From Persicaria tinctoria (taxonomy: Eukaryota; Streptophyta; Magnoliopsida; Caryophyllales; Polygonaceae), in NCBI GenBank assembly GCA_037127255.1, contig JBANSL010000019.1:10687001-10751000 (forward strand): DNA of 64,000 nt, in the 5' to 3' direction. How positions within the stretch are numbered: the stretch's first letter is position 1; every line of letters begins with the position of its first letter. This document shows positions 11,075-23,834 of the stretch, piece after piece. The notes beneath the pieces are model-generated. The model had not been told where the DNA came from, did not search any database, and saw only the letters and a program-made list of their open reading frames with translations. Position numbers and translations under genes: made by a program.

Positions 11075-11905
11075 GTAACTAATTGTAACTAAAATTGAAT
11101 GAATAAAACTCAGCCCCTAAGGCTTTATTTATAGGCTTCATTCCCTATCTAATCTAGGAAAGAAATATCTATCTATATCTAAATTTATCCATCTAAAGAC
11201 TTACAGATTAAATTTGGAAATAAAACAAATATGTATAAAAGAAAACTAGGATTAGTGTGGATAGATCTTCCTTCTCTTGATAGAACTTGATAAATCTCCT
11301 CTTGAGTTGATAGAATATCTCTTGCTTCATGTGGAAGAAAGCCCGCTCAGCACTCGGATTCCCTCGAAATCAGCCTCTGTAGGTTGGTCGATATCGACCA
11401 AGTTTGGTCGATATCGAGCTAACTTCTCATATTCATCTTCTGGGCAACTCAATTTTGGCTTCTGGAGGAAAATCAACTTGGTTTTGGCCGATATCGACCA
11501 GTATAGGTCGAAATCGACCTCTCTTTGTGTTTCTCAGCATTCTGCTCCGTCTTGCAACACAATTTCCCGAGTCCTCGTTCGCCTGATTGACGCATATGAA
11601 CATGTGTTGGAAAGCTCTTTTCAAGGGCTACAACTTTCATGAAGACATCAAAGCTTGATTCAGAATGATGAATGGCGAAAAGTGGGCTTTCCTCCAGTTG
11701 CACCATTCTTAGCTTCTTCATGACTTTCCATTAAGCTCCAAAGTGCGTCTGATTTCTGCGAAATACAGAAGAAACTAGTGTAGACTCCATAATTTGGCAA
11801 ATAAGTGTAAACTACATAGTATCTGTGCTATTCTAGCCCAAATGTATGAAATGCATGCAGAAATCGATATAAAAGTGTAAAACATGGAAAATTAGGTTCA
11901 CAACA
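10139..11905 (-). mobile_element. solo LTR of a Ty3/gypsy element inserted in the LINE
   Basis: The 1767-bp block begins TGTTAGG and ends CACAACA (TGTT/AACA ends). It is flanked by GCTAT (10134-10138) and GCTAC (11906-11910), a 5-bp duplication with one mismatch. Removing it restores the LINE frame, which supports the borders. Near its left side it carries GGATCGATCCACGAGG, resembling the motif near one end of the LTRs at 22.4, 26.3 and 44.8 kb, so it is probably reversed. No internal coding region is present. Confidence 0.75.
11035..11068. repeat. (CT)n microsatellite
   Basis: About 17 CT units inside the solo LTR. Confidence 0.9.
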
Positions 11906-13650
11906 GCTACTAAAGCCTTCTTCCACTCTGGCAATCTATTAAAACAAATTAACCACACATTTATCTCCCTAATATCGAAAAATGGCAACCCCTCTATGAC
12001 CACACATTACCGACCGATTAGCCTATGCTCTACTCTGTACAAAATCATCTAAAAAATAATAACAGAACGACTAAAAACAGTAATGCGTAAACTTATTCAC
12101 CCATTACAAGGAACCTTTGTTTCCGACAAAGCTATCCAAGACAATATCCTAATAGCACATGAGATTTTCCACTCCTTTCGCTCTAGGAGTGGCTCTAAAG
12201 GATGGAGTGCAATAAAACTCGATATGGAAAAAGCATACGACATAGTAGATTGGCAATTCACGAAATCAGTTCTTCAGAAATTTGGATTCCACCAAAAATT
12301 TGTGGACATTCTAATGGAATGTGTATTTATAGTCTCCTTCTCTGTATTAGTAAACAACGGTCCTACAGACCTTTTTAAACCAACGATGGGCCTGAGGCAA
12401 GGGGACCCCCTCTCCCTGTCCCTCTTCCTTCTTGGGGCAGAAGTCTTTGCCCGCAAACTTTCAGTGGAGGCTGAGACAAACTACAATAGCATTGGATTCA
12501 AATTTGGTCACAATGGCCCCTGTGTCCCATTCTTGGCATTTGCGGATGATATAATCATATTTTCCAAGGGTAGCAATTCTGCCTGTTCAAAAGTATAAAA
12601 AAATTTGAAGATTACTATAAATTTTCAGGACAAAAAGTAAACTATCACAAATCATCTTTTCAAACATCCCCGGGAATCCCTAGAACAAGAGCACAAGACC
12701 TTGAAGGAATACTTAACATACCCCTAGAACGAAATCTGGAAAAATATTTGGGTTGTCCCATCATAAATGGGAGAGTTACTAAGGAAACATTTGGTGAAAT
12801 AATATGCAAAACTAAAGACCGGTTAAGCAAATGGCGTGAAAATTCCATATCACAACAAGGTACGTAGAGCAACCTTAATAACATCTAACCTATCATCAAA
12901 ACCTTTATACTCAATGCAGAGCTTCATGCTCCCGATGTCAATCCATAATCAACTAGATCAAATCAACAAAAAATATTTCTGGAACAAAGATGCACAACAT
13001 AGTCTGCTCATCAGCTGGGATAAAATATGTAAATCAAAAGCGGACGGAGGATTGGGAATAAGGAAAACCAGAAACATGAACGAAGCACTACAACTAAAAC
13101 TCATATGGAAAATTCTGGCAGAACCGGAGAATTACTGGGTCAAAATCATACAATACAAATACTTAAAAGAGAGCCACATCCTTACCTACTCTGCAAAAGG
13201 CAATGCATCTTGGCAGTGGTCGAAACTAAGGACTCTGATTCCAAAATTCAAAACGGGGCTCATTTGGTTAATCGGGGATGGAAAATCAATTAAGTTCTGG
13301 ACAGACAATTGGGTAACAACAACACCCCTTCTGGATAGAATAAACTCTCAACATAACATAAATCCACATGATACTGTAAGTGATTTCATTATAGGTGGGC
13401 AATGGTGGAGGGAGAAGCGTCTTCCCGTTCTCCCTGGGCCTATAACAGAAGAAATATTGAAAATCCCCCTACCAATCACCCCTTTCAGAGAGACTGTATT
13501 GGTGGCCCGCCAAAAAGGGCTGGTTCACAACATCAAGTGCATACAAATTAATCTCACATACATTACAACGAACAACAGATGAATTTTTGTGGATTTGGAG
13601 ACTTGATGTGCCTCCAAAAGTGATTTTTTTTATATGGAAAATAAAATAAA
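11906..13650 (+). pseudogene. L1-type LINE ORF2, 3' part (reverse transcriptase and zf-RVT)
   Basis: Conserved reverse transcriptase blocks are visible: HYRPISLCSTLYKII, AIKLDMEKAYDIVDWQF, MGLRQGDPLS and FLAFADDIIIFSKG, which holds the catalytic ADD. Downstream come YFWNKDAQHSLLISWDKIC and KADGGLGIRKTRNMNEALQL, then WRLDVPPKVIFFIWK, the start of the zf-RVT domain. Stops occur near 12051 and 12596 and there are frameshifts. No RNase H or poly-A tail is seen after 13650, so the 3' end is missing. Confidence 0.88.
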
Positions 13651-14835
13651 AAGGGCTTGCCACGGCTGCGTATGAATTCTCCGCAACAGTTCGGTACTTT
13701 GAACAACCTCATACTCGAAATCATGAATCACCTCGGTTAAACAAAGCAATAGGAAAAGACAAACAAGCAAGATAAATTGGACTAAGTTCTTGCTCTTTGT
13801 AACAGGTAAGCTGCCCCACATTAAACAATGGGATATTGTAATGACCTTATCTTGAAAAAAACAGCAAATGAAATAGTAATATCAATCTTTACACCTCTAG
13901 GCCTCTAGGGAAACATACAGTAGAAGACTAGAAGGGGATGTAAACATACAGTAGAAGGGAAACATACGGTAGAAGGGGACCAAGTTTTAGTTGCTTAAAG
14001 GTTAAGCACTGCTTGTTCTTGTTTAGACCGAAACTGATGGAAATCGAGCACGGCTGTTCACCTGAGATGTCGGAATTGAGAATCAGGATTCAGAACTCCC
14101 GTGGTTCTGAAACTGGAAAAAATAAGGAAGGGAAACAATGAAGTACAAACGTCACAAGTCAGAAAAACGAGCATCGGGAGGCAGATGAGGAAGGGAAGGA
14201 GAAATCAAGAAAAGAAAAGGAGAGCAAAGAGCAAGATCGAGATGCAACAGTCATGAAAAAGCATCAGGACTCCTATTTCCTTGTCTGTATTAGAGACAAA
14301 ACCATTCTTATTTTGGGGTTAGGACTGCTATTTTCAATGATATGCAATATACACATTGCATAATGCCTTTAATGATATTCCTTTATGATGGGAACCACGC
14401 TCAAAGAAGGATTCAAAGGAAATGGTATGTGTCATAGGATGCATGTCAATTTAGCCGCCATCTTTACCCTTAAATCCATGATCAATATCAGTCAAAGCTT
14501 GATGAAATAATAAGGCAAAAATTCAAACCCTTTTCAATTATGAGCTAATCAAGCAGATACAAACCTCAATTCATTTCTCCAGAAACGCACAATTTCATAA
14601 TCAATTCAATAGAATGAATAAGAAACAATATAACAAACAACATACTAATTTCTTCGTTACCTAAAACAGCTCCAAAACCCTAAATCGATCAATCACGCCA
14701 CAAATCCTAAGTCAACTCAACTGAAAATTGAAATCCTCCTACCAAATCAAAATCAGCAAACCGGAAAAAAGGAAGAATGTCAAAATCAAACTCAATTACT
14801 CAAATAAAACTCAAACTCCGCTCAATCTAGTGCTT
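13651..14835. other. no recognised gene
   Basis: Apart from a short repeat of ACATACAGTAGAAG around 13913-13980, I see no coding or mobile-element signal. Confidence 0.5.
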
Positions 14836-15098
14836 ACCTTGAAGCGTTTGATCGATGACGATGGAGATTGACTGGACTGTTGGTGAACGTCTCGACAGGA
14901 CTGGTAGGTGCTCGTCGGCTCGACAAGACTTTTGGAGATCGACAGGACTGGTAGGTGCTCGTTAGCGGTTGGAAGGGCGGTCGGAAGTAGCCTCATCGAC
15001 GGCACCGGTGATCTCGACTGCAGGTACGAGAAGAATCGATCGGCCGGCAATTTGAGATTTAGCGGAATTAGGGCAGCCTGATTGAGATTTTGGGGCAA
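14836..15098 (-). CDS. possible first exon of an unidentified protein
   Basis: A minus-strand frame starts MPQNLNQAALIPLNLKLPAD and ends CGCTTCAAG/GTAAGC, a good donor. The peptide is rich in Ser, Leu and Arg with few acidic residues, like some organelle-targeting leaders. No continuation exon is recognised. It holds two copies of a roughly 20-bp sequence (CGACAGGACTGGTAGGTGCT). It lies next to a CACTA terminus, so it could be a captured gene piece. Function unknown. Confidence 0.25.
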
Positions 15099-15224
15099 AG
15101 CAAATTTGCGGTTTCCTTAAAAAAATAATTCACAGGTTTTTTTTTCCAAACTTAATTTGGTGCAAAAAATTTTCACGATAGAGCTAGGCAGGCAATTCGA
15201 GATTTGGCGGGTTTTTCTTTTGGA

Positions 15225-15678
15225 CAATGTTTTTTATTAAAAAAAACGCTAAGGAACGCTTTACTTTAATAGCGCTTGTTTTATACAAGCACCATTGTAT
15301 AAAAAATATTTTTTTTAAAAAAAAATTAAATACATTCTTGACAAAATATATTAAAAAAAAAAGTGATGTGTTATTGTCTAAAATAATATATTAAAAAATA
15401 ATATTTTTTCACGATAGAGCTATTGTCTAAAATAATATATTAAAAAAAAAAACTAAATACAATCTCAGTGCTTTTTCCAAAAAAGCGATGTGCTTCCCAT
15501 ATATTAATAGCGCTTGTTTTATACAACCGCTATACTTGACAAAATATATTTAAAAAAAATAAACTAAATATATTATCAGCGCTTGTTTAGAAAAAACGAC
15601 ATGCTTCCCATACATTAATAGCGGTTTTGAATAAGCGCTTTTAAATTTTCGCTATTAATGACTAAATTTGTACTAGTG
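15225..15678. mobile_element. CACTA element terminus with subterminal repeats
   Basis: The right edge reads ACTAAATTTGTACTAGTG; its complement starts CACTAGTACAAATTTAGT, the usual form of a CACTA terminal repeat. Inward are several copies of TTAATAGCGCTTGTTT and variants in both orientations, as in CACTA subterminal arrays. No transposase and no partner terminus were found in the window, so the left extent is a guess. Confidence 0.6.
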
Positions 15679-16140
15679 TTTGTTAGGAATCAAACCATTT
15701 TCAGAAATGAAAAAATCCCATCGGTAGAGGGCCTCAAGAAAATGATCATGGATAATACAAAAAAAGGGCAATTTGTAAAATATCCAAAAAAGTTGCTTTA
15801 ATTAGGGGAGTGTCCAAAAATTTGTAAAAATTGGTGGAGTGTCCAAAAAAGATGATATTCATCTTAGGCCCCCATCCTCAGTGCCCCCCAGGCCCCTTCT
15901 CGCGTGTCCAGTTTTTTTTTTTTTTATAATAAATTTACATGTCAGCACTTTCTGCTATGCAAATATAACCCGATGTTATACATATATAATATTATGTTAT
16001 GCAAATATAATATTATGTTATGCAAGCTTAAACAACCTTATGGAAAGAATATGCACATGCATTTGTATTTTAAAATTGCATTAATATATCTTATTTGCAC
16101 ATAAGCACATCGCTCTACCATTGATTAACCTAAGAGGCTT
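15679..16140. other. AT-rich, no gene
   Basis: Contains short repeats of ATGCAAATATAATATTATGTT around 15956-16024 and a poly-T run. Nothing coding is seen. Confidence 0.5.
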
Positions 16141-16149
16141 TTAAAATTG

Positions 16150-16475
16150 CATTAATGGCAACGTCGATGTTGCTGACACCGACATTCCTAACACCGCTGA
16201 CACTGGCATTGTTGACACTGCTGACACTGTCACCACTAACATTGCGAACACCACTAACATTTTTTGTGTCAACGCTGACGCCGCCGACATCGGAGATGCT
16301 GACGCTCATGTTGGTTGACGCTGATGTCGGCTGACGCAGACGTCGAAGATGCTTTTTTCCTTGTCAGAAGCACTGACATTGACATTGCTGACAGCGACAT
16401 CGGAGATGCTGACACTGACGTTGACGTTGCCGACATCAACATCGGAGATGCTCACGCTGCTGACGCTGACCCGGG
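16150..16475. repeat. degenerate GCTGAC-type hexamer array
   Basis: About 320 bp of imperfect 3- and 6-base units built on GCTGAC, GACATC and GACGTT (for example CCGCTGACACTGGCATTG). It looks like an old expanded trinucleotide or hexanucleotide tract rather than a gene. Confidence 0.7.
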
Positions 16476-18719
16476 ATTATGATTCCCGGGTTACGTTTCA
16501 AGGGATGAAACCCCTCGTTAGGATCTTGCGCCCCGAGTACAGGTTGAAGGTTTGAAATTCTATTCTAACATTTTCAAGTGGGAATTCATGCCCAAAATTC
16601 GAAGGGATCGTTGGAATCCCCGGGGAAGTCCCTTGTACCTGTCGTAACTCTAAGCGTAAAGAAACCAATAATCATACAAATAGCGGAATCGAGGTGTAAT
16701 ACAAGAGAGTGCCACAGCAAAGCCGGGTCAAAACCAAATCAGTAAGCGTATTTATCGAAATCTAATAAGCGATGTTAGTGAGGTTAGACCATTTCTTTGC
16801 AATCGCCTAAGAGAGTTCCTACGTCACGGAAGTAAGGAACAATCATGCTACAAAACAAACCTAAAAAAATATGTATGCGGGGCGGTGTCAGATCGAAGCC
16901 CTACGCAATATAATCCCAAACAAGCAGACACATACACACGCTAGTCTTAATAAAGATGCTTCTAGATGCAAGACGGAATATTAACACACTAACATGCTCA
17001 TAAGATCAAGTTCTTAAATATAATAAGGCCTTAGCACCGAATACCAAGGGGTATATCCCTCTCCTACCTCCACCCCCTTCCGATAGGGCGGAGACTGGCC
17101 AGCTCATGAATGCATTCCATAATAATCGGGTGGCACGCATACCCAACCCGCTCCACAATAAAGCCCGCAGGCATCTCATAATATAAGGAAGTTTCATTAC
17201 TCGATTGACTCGGGACGGGACCCGATGGGACTAGGTCATCCTATAACCCTAGCAACGACTCTAGTTACTTCACAGATAGCGACCGTTCTGTTTACAAAAG
17301 CAATGAGTAAACGATTGCTCAATCATGAGTGCAATCCTAGCAGGATACTACATGACATGCTTTATTATGAATGCAAGCACCTAGTATGCACATGGCTACA
17401 AGCAAGGAGATCTCTTTTCGAATCTGAGTGAGCTCATATAGGAACTCACCTGGCAGTGCAGAACAACAAGGTAAGCATTACGATAGATTAAAGATCACCT
17501 AGATACATATCAGAACACATATATATAAGTCTACGTCTAATAATTCAAGCACTTAAAGAATACATCATTCAATAGAATTAACCACATCGTAATCATTATT
17601 CTATCAAGTTCAACCATTCATCTCATTGCCACATTCCGTGAGGCCATATCATTCTCATCATTCCATTCAACCACATTCCTATTTCCGCAATAGTATACAT
17701 GCCTAGTCATATATCTCAAAGTTCATCATATTCATCATAGTTCATAAGCTATAAGATAAACGATAAATGACTTAACATCGCATCATGTCGTTAGTCATTC
17801 ATGCATGACATTAGTACTAGTCCACACAATCATGCTATTAGTCAATCAATCATATCAACATGCTAGTTAGTCATTGATCACAGAATTCCCAAGTTAGCCC
17901 CGAAACCATTTCAAAATCCGAATCAAATAGTTAGAAATTCCGACTTTGGAAAATATTCGTCAAATCTCTTTTTCGAGTCACATCCGATAAAACCCTTTTT
18001 AAATCTCCAAGTCTCATAATATTATATTTCAAATACTATTTTCTTTTAAACATCTCCATACAATATTTCTAAATCCTTTAAAATCCCAACCGTTTGTACT
18101 TTATAAAGAATCAACCCTTATTTTGTAAGATTAAAACCGACCCCTTTTTATTTTAAAAATTATCCAAATTAACCCTCTCCTTTTATCAAAACCCAACATC
18201 GAGCATCATTCTCCTTTAAGCCCTAAAATCGAATGGAAAGGAATGGAATAGGCCCAAGCCCTTGTTCTCTTATTAAACACAAAACTCGGCCCATCATTTA
18301 GGCCCAAAAGCATCATATTTCATCCTTTCATTTTGCAATACAGATGGCTTTTTTTTAAAAAAAAAATGGAGAGGGGCCCATGCCAAGGTGGCAAATGATT
18401 TGGCAAAAGATGGGGCCCGAAAGCCTTCTTCCTTCTCTTTCTTTTATTCGACAAAAACAAGACAGAGGGGGGGAGGGGGGGATTTCTGGGCTTAGGAAAA
18501 CATTGGAGGGAGAGGAGGAAGGGAGGCCGGTGGCGGCGGAGCTGGGCTCCGGCCAACCGGACTCCAACCACGAAGCACACACATACACAAGAAATCTGAA
18601 ATGAAAAGAAAAAGGAGAGGATAGAAGCTCACCGAGAGGTTTCGAAACTTCACCGGAGAACTCGTCGAGGGCTCGATTTCACTCCGTCGGGGCCGGGGAT
18701 GTTCCGGCTTGGCCTGGGA
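16476..18719. other. unresolved, possibly LTR-derived DNA
   Basis: About 2.2 kb with no recognised protein. The style (long stop-rich sequence, pyrimidine-rich patches, simple ATTCATCAT-like runs) resembles LTRs of plant gypsy elements, but I found no paired end or target duplication. Short open frames around 18320-18760 are purine- or Pro-rich and unconvincing. Confidence 0.35.
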
Positions 18720-18982
18720 CGGGTCCGATACGCGTATCCTAGTATCGGATACGGTCAACGTATCGTTGACCTGTACAAAGCTGCTCGGATACGGTAACAG
18801 ATATGGTATCGGATACGGATACAGTATTTAATAATATTTTATTAAAAGAAAACTAGAAAAAAACCCTAGAATCCTAAATCCCTCGCTCAGACGGCTCATT
18901 CATCTCCTCTCTGCGTCTCGATTTCTCTTCTCTCTCTCCACTCCAGTCCTCATCGCACATCTCTCTCGACAGTAGCCACCGG

Positions 18983-19335
18983 TATAAGATTATGTTATAT
19001 GTTTTGTCTTATATTTGCATTTCCCTTAGTCTTATAGCTGTTTTATGTAAATAAGGCATAAGGGAGAATGTGCTTCTCACGTGCCAAGACACCCCTTTAT
19101 AAGGGATCCAGATTTTCAGGGTTTTGTAATGATTGCTAGGGATCTGTATTGATGAAACAGCTGCTCAGCCGTCATGGCAGCTTTTAGCAATCCCGAAATT
19201 TATTGCCTTCATTCATGCTGCAAGGTTTCTATTTCCGCTTGAATATTTCTATATTTTGATCACTGATTTTTGTTCTTCATAGCCTGGGATCTGCTGTGTT
19301 GAGTATATCTGAGCTTGCTGCAGCTTAGTTTTACA
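18983..19335 (+). repeat. Ty1/copia 5' LTR
   Basis: Direct repeat of 29317-29667. It contains CCCCTTTATAAGGGATCC, which could supply the TATA box, and ends TTTTACA. Confidence 0.85.
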
Positions 19336-19347
19336 TGGTATCAGAGT
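19336..19347 (+). promoter_or_regulatory. primer binding site (initiator tRNA-Met)
   Basis: TGGTATCAGAGT follows the 5' LTR directly. It matches the common plant copia primer site TGGTATCAGAGC. Confidence 0.9.
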
Positions 19348-19428
19348 ATCTGTGGGTGCTTTCATGTTTTCTGTGATCAATTCTGGTTATTTCTTACCTT
19401 CACTGTGTGTTTTCTGTGCTATTGAGTC

Positions 19429-20412
19429 ATGTCGACTGAGGAAGTTGGGAATCGAGATTCTATTATCAGGAATTAGGATGGAGAAATCAACAGCCAGGTG
19501 AATCAAGGAGATCCGTTGTACTTGTCGCATTCGGATCATCCTGGAGCTCATCTGGTTGATATACCATTTGATGGCACCAATTACATGACATGGAGTCGGG
19601 GTGTCACAATGGCGCTTGGGGCTAAGTGCAAACTGGGTTTTGTCACGGGTTCATGTGTGAAACCAACACAGGCCTCTACAGATCTTGAGCGTTGGCTTAG
19701 GGCCAACTATATGGTTCGCTATTGGTTGATTAACTCTATGAGCAAGAGTATTGCAGAGAGCTTTATGTTCATGGATTCGGCCAAAGGGCTTTGGGATGAC
19801 TTACTTGAGCGTTTTGGTCAAACAAATGCTCCCTTGATATATCAGCTTAAGAAGAAACTGGGAAATGTTAGGCAGGGTAACATGAGTCTTGCTGAAGTCT
19901 ATAATACCTTTAAGAGGTTTTGGGATGAGCTACAAGTGTTGGAAGGCATACATGACTGTAGCTGTGGGGTTATGTCTCAGTGTACATGTGATCTGAAAGG
20001 GCAGTTTAATGAAATTCAATCCAGGAACAGATTGATGCAACTACTGATGTTATTGAATGATAAGTATGATGCTGCTAAGAATCAGATTCTGGCCCAAGAT
20101 CCATTGCCTACCGCGAACAAGGCGTATTACATACTACAACAAGTGGAAAGGGGCAATGATCCTATTGATCCTATACAATCAGGATCATCTGACTCGAGTG
20201 CATTTGCAGCAAATAGGGGCACTCAAAACAACCAGTTCACTAATTCTTCTGCTAATAATCAACATCAAAAGAAGGATTGGAAGAAGCTCAAGTATGAGAA
20301 GAAATGCTCTCATTGCAGTCAAAAGGGACATGTTGCTGAACAATGTTTCAAACTGCATGGAATTCCAAATTGGTACAAGACCTTGAAGGAGAAAGACAAA
20401 GGGAGCAGCTAA
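19429..20412 (+). pseudogene. Ty1/copia gag
   Basis: Starting at ATG 19429 the protein would be about 327 residues, but TAG at 19474-19476 interrupts codon 16 (a CAG-to-TAG change would explain it). The rest is open. It includes FDGTNYMTWSRGVTMALGAK, a copia gag signature, and the zinc knuckle CSHCSQKGHVAEQC (CX2CX4HX4C). It ends just before the pol frame, shifted by one base, whereas copia gag and pol normally form one frame. The role is the nucleocapsid. Confidence 0.88.
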
Positions 20413-20413
20413 C

Positions 20414-22396
20414 TCAGCAGGGTCTATGAGCTCAGGGATGCAGGATAATCCTTTTGAGGATTCTTACCAGTCTAGAGAGGCTACAGAGATTCAACCTGAT
20501 ACTGCAATGGTGAATGCAGTGTTCCATGAGATCATGAAAAAGATGAAGGGCAAAGACACTGAAAATGCTTATGCCAATTTTGCAGGTAAATTTCCTATCT
20601 CCACTGTAAATGTTGAATCCACAAGCAATGAAATTGAGTGGATAGTGGACACAGGGGCTAGTGACCACATGGTAGCTGATGCTACTCTTTTATCTCACAA
20701 AACCAACCTTGATAAACCAGTGTTGATAGGGTTGCCAGATGGTTCAGTTAAGAAAGTAAATGAAACTGGTGATATGCAGTTGTCAGGGAATGTGATCTTG
20801 AATGACGTACTTCTTGTGCCTGATTTCAAGCACAATCTATTATCTGTTGGGAAGCTACTAGATGATAATGAATTGATAGCATTATTTACACGAACCCATT
20901 GCTTGCTTCATGACCCTGGAACTAGAAGAGTTGTGTTGTCAGGACCTAGAAGACATGGACTATACAAGATTCTTCATGAGGATAGGCAGAAATCAAGAAG
21001 AGATCTTGTGTTTGGAAATTTTTCTAGCAGTTGTAATAAAGTGAATGCTTGTTTAGAATTGAATCATGCCAGACTTGGGCATACTTCAATCTCTAAGCTT
21101 AAACACTTGCATCAGTTTAACTTTGCTTCCCTGAATGACTTTCATTGTGAGACTTGTTCTATGTCTAAAATACATAGATTGTCTTTTGAAAGGAATTTTG
21201 TTGTTGCATATAATGCTTTTGATCTCATTCATATGGATCTTTGGGGACCTTACAAGGCTCCCACTTTAAATGGTTGTCATTACTTCTTGACTGTATTGGA
21301 TGATTATACACGAGTCACTTGGACTTTTCTATTGAAGGATAAAATGCAGGTCTTCAAAGCAGTGAGTGATTTTGTGGCATATGTGAAGAATCGGTTTAGC
21401 AGATCTATAAAATGCCTTAGAATAGACAATGGCACTGAATTTGTGCAAAGGAAATGTGTTGATTTCCTGGCATCTGAAGGGATTGTGCATCAGAAAACTG
21501 TGCCTTACACCCCTCAACAAAATAGGAGGGTAGAGAAGAAACATAGGCACTTGATAGAGACTGCAAGAGCAATCAGATATCATGTTAATCTGCCTATCAG
21601 TTTTTGGGGAGAATGTGTTCTATCTGCTACACACATCATTAATAAGCTTCCAACTGTCAACTTGGAGTGGAAAACTCCTTATGAAATGCTCTTCAAGAAG
21701 GAACCTTCTTATGAGGAACTAAGAACAGTTGGCTGCTTGTGCTATGCACCTATTAATCATCATCATAGAGACAAGATGGAAGCAAGAGGAAGAAAGTGTG
21801 TTTTCTTGGAATATCCTCATGGGCAAAAGGCCTACAAGGTCTGGGATCTTGAAGCAAGAAAGTTGTTTGTCAGTAGAGATGTTGTTTTCTATGAAAACAT
21901 ATTTCCCTTTAAGAAGGAGAATACAATAGCTGTGGAAGAAGCTACAGAAGTTGAGAATACTCTACCCTTGGTGAATCCAGCTCCAAATGATGATCCATTC
22001 CACACAAAGACAAATCACTCACCCTTAACCAATACCCCAAGCCCAAACATCCAATCTCCACATAACCAAAATCCAATAAGCCACAGTTCACATGACCAAA
22101 CTTCACCAACACCTACCAATCAAATTATCCCTAACACAACCAGTTCCTCTACTTCTCACACAGTACCCACACATCACTCACCAAATCTCCAGGACATGAA
22201 TGAATTCCCACCTCTCAGAAGGTCCACAAGGCATATTGTGGCTCCCAGAAAATTACAGGACTATGTACATCCCAACCTCAGAAGAGATACATCCATGTCC
22301 AACTCATTTTTTGCAAAATGCCTGAACCTTGATCATGATCATGATCTAATCTTTACCAAATCCTTTGCCTTCATGGCCTCTATAAAGGAACCTTAC
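20414..22396 (+). pseudogene. Ty1/copia pol, protease and integrase part
   Basis: Protease active site DTGASDHMVA (from about 20649), GAG-pre-integrase (LNHARLGHTSISKLKHLHQ) with CETCSMSK, then the integrase core: HMDLWGPYK (first Asp), LRIDNGTEFV (second Asp) and NRRVEKKHRHLIE (Glu). A long Ser/Thr/Pro/His-rich linker follows, then RRSTRHIVAPRKLQDYV. The frame is open for over 650 residues but is cut at 22396 by the nested element. Its first codons overlap the end of gag in another frame. Confidence 0.92.
22392..22396. repeat. target site duplication CTTAC, left copy
   Basis: CTTAC precedes the nested element and recurs at 27775-27779. Confidence 0.85.
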
Positions 22397-23819
22397 TGAT
22401 GGACGGTTTTTAGTCGCGTAAATCGTATCAAAATAAATTCGAACTTACTAACTAATGTAGTGTGATAAGTACGAGTCGATCCCACAGAGAACCAAATATT
22501 TCTCTACAATGTGTATTTACCAATTAGTAGAAAGGGGGGTTTTGATTGATTGAAATAGAAAGAAAGGCAAAATAAACTATAAACAGATTGATGCAAAACA
22601 ATTTAGAGAAGATCGATCTACTTACAACTATCCACTTTATTTGGTTGAATTGATATTGTAACTTCCTCTTGTCCTTTTAGTCTTCCTAAGAATGCCCTTG
22701 TCCCGACCTAATATAGTTACTAGTCCAATCAGTCCTAGAAACCCTTATCAATCGAACAGTCCCTAAAGAAGGATATAACCCAATTGATCGCTTTAAGTTC
22801 AGAGATTAGCCAAGGTATTTGTAGTCCCTAAAGAGGGATTTAACAACACATCCAACTTCCTACCCATCCAATTAGTTCAATCAGCCCTAAATGGATAAGT
22901 TTGCTACTTGGATTAAGGTTCGCAATCAGGAATCTACAAAACCCTAGCAATTGAATTGATCTAACAAGTTGGCCAGACAAGATAGAACAAAACAATAAAC
23001 AATCAAGCACAAAGAAGTTGAAACATTCAATATAGGAAATAAGGAACAAGATTCAGAAACTCACAACTTAATCCAAACAAAGCTTCAAATTGCAAGTAGA
23101 ACGAAGAGAGTTTAGCCGCTCATGGCGAACATTGCTCTCTCTCTAATTGTCTGATAGAACGTGGAATAGAATAGAATAGAAGTCCTTAAAAAATAACTAA
23201 AAAGTGGCATTATCAAAGATCCCAAAGTCGGCCATAAACAAAAACCAAAAAGCATCTAGGGTTTATTTAATGAAAACGCAGTGTTACGCGCTGACGGCAG
23301 ATGCGGCGGCTGCAGCATCAGAATTCCTTTTGCGTCGTCCCTGGCAGCGGCTGCTGCACACCATGCGGCGGCCGCTGCATTGGTCTTTCACGGAAAATCC
23401 GTCTTGAATCAGCTCTCGACGTCAACATGAAAGTTGTAGCTCTCTGAAAGAGCTTTCCAACGCATGGTCATAATAGTCGATCGGACAACCGAGGCCTCCA
23501 GAAAGTGCAAAACAAGTTCAGCATGTCTGGCGACAACTTCTGCAGACTTGTTCTTCGTTTAGGTTCGCTTCTTCTTCTCAGGACCTCTTGAGATCTTCAT
23601 GTAAGCTTCTTCAATCAAATAGAAATTCTCATTTAATGCGTTATCAACTCATGTCTCCTCCTCGGATCCACCATTACCTGAAATAATCAATAAAAGCGTG
23701 TAGATTCCGACTTCAACCACAGAGAGAACAAATATGCAAATTATACTTAAACCATGCATGATATGCATCATAACTAATCTAAATGCAACCTATTATAACT
23801 CTCTAAATGCATGCTATCA
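22397..23819 (-). repeat. 3' LTR of the gag-only element
   Basis: Begins TGATGGACGG and ends GCATGCTATCA. Nearly identical to 26347-27774, with about 24 bp fewer in a GC-rich segment near 23305 and about 18 bp more near 23636. Confidence 0.92.
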
Positions 23820-23834
23820 AACTCCCCCACACTT
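23820..23834 (-). promoter_or_regulatory. polypurine tract
   Basis: AAGTGTGGGGGAGTT on the minus strand, directly before the 3' LTR. It primes second-strand synthesis in this class. Confidence 0.85.

Noticed and set aside
18380..18760. Short overlapping frames rich in Pro, Glu or Gly
   Set aside because: They come from a purine/pyrimidine-biased stretch with no domain or splice support.
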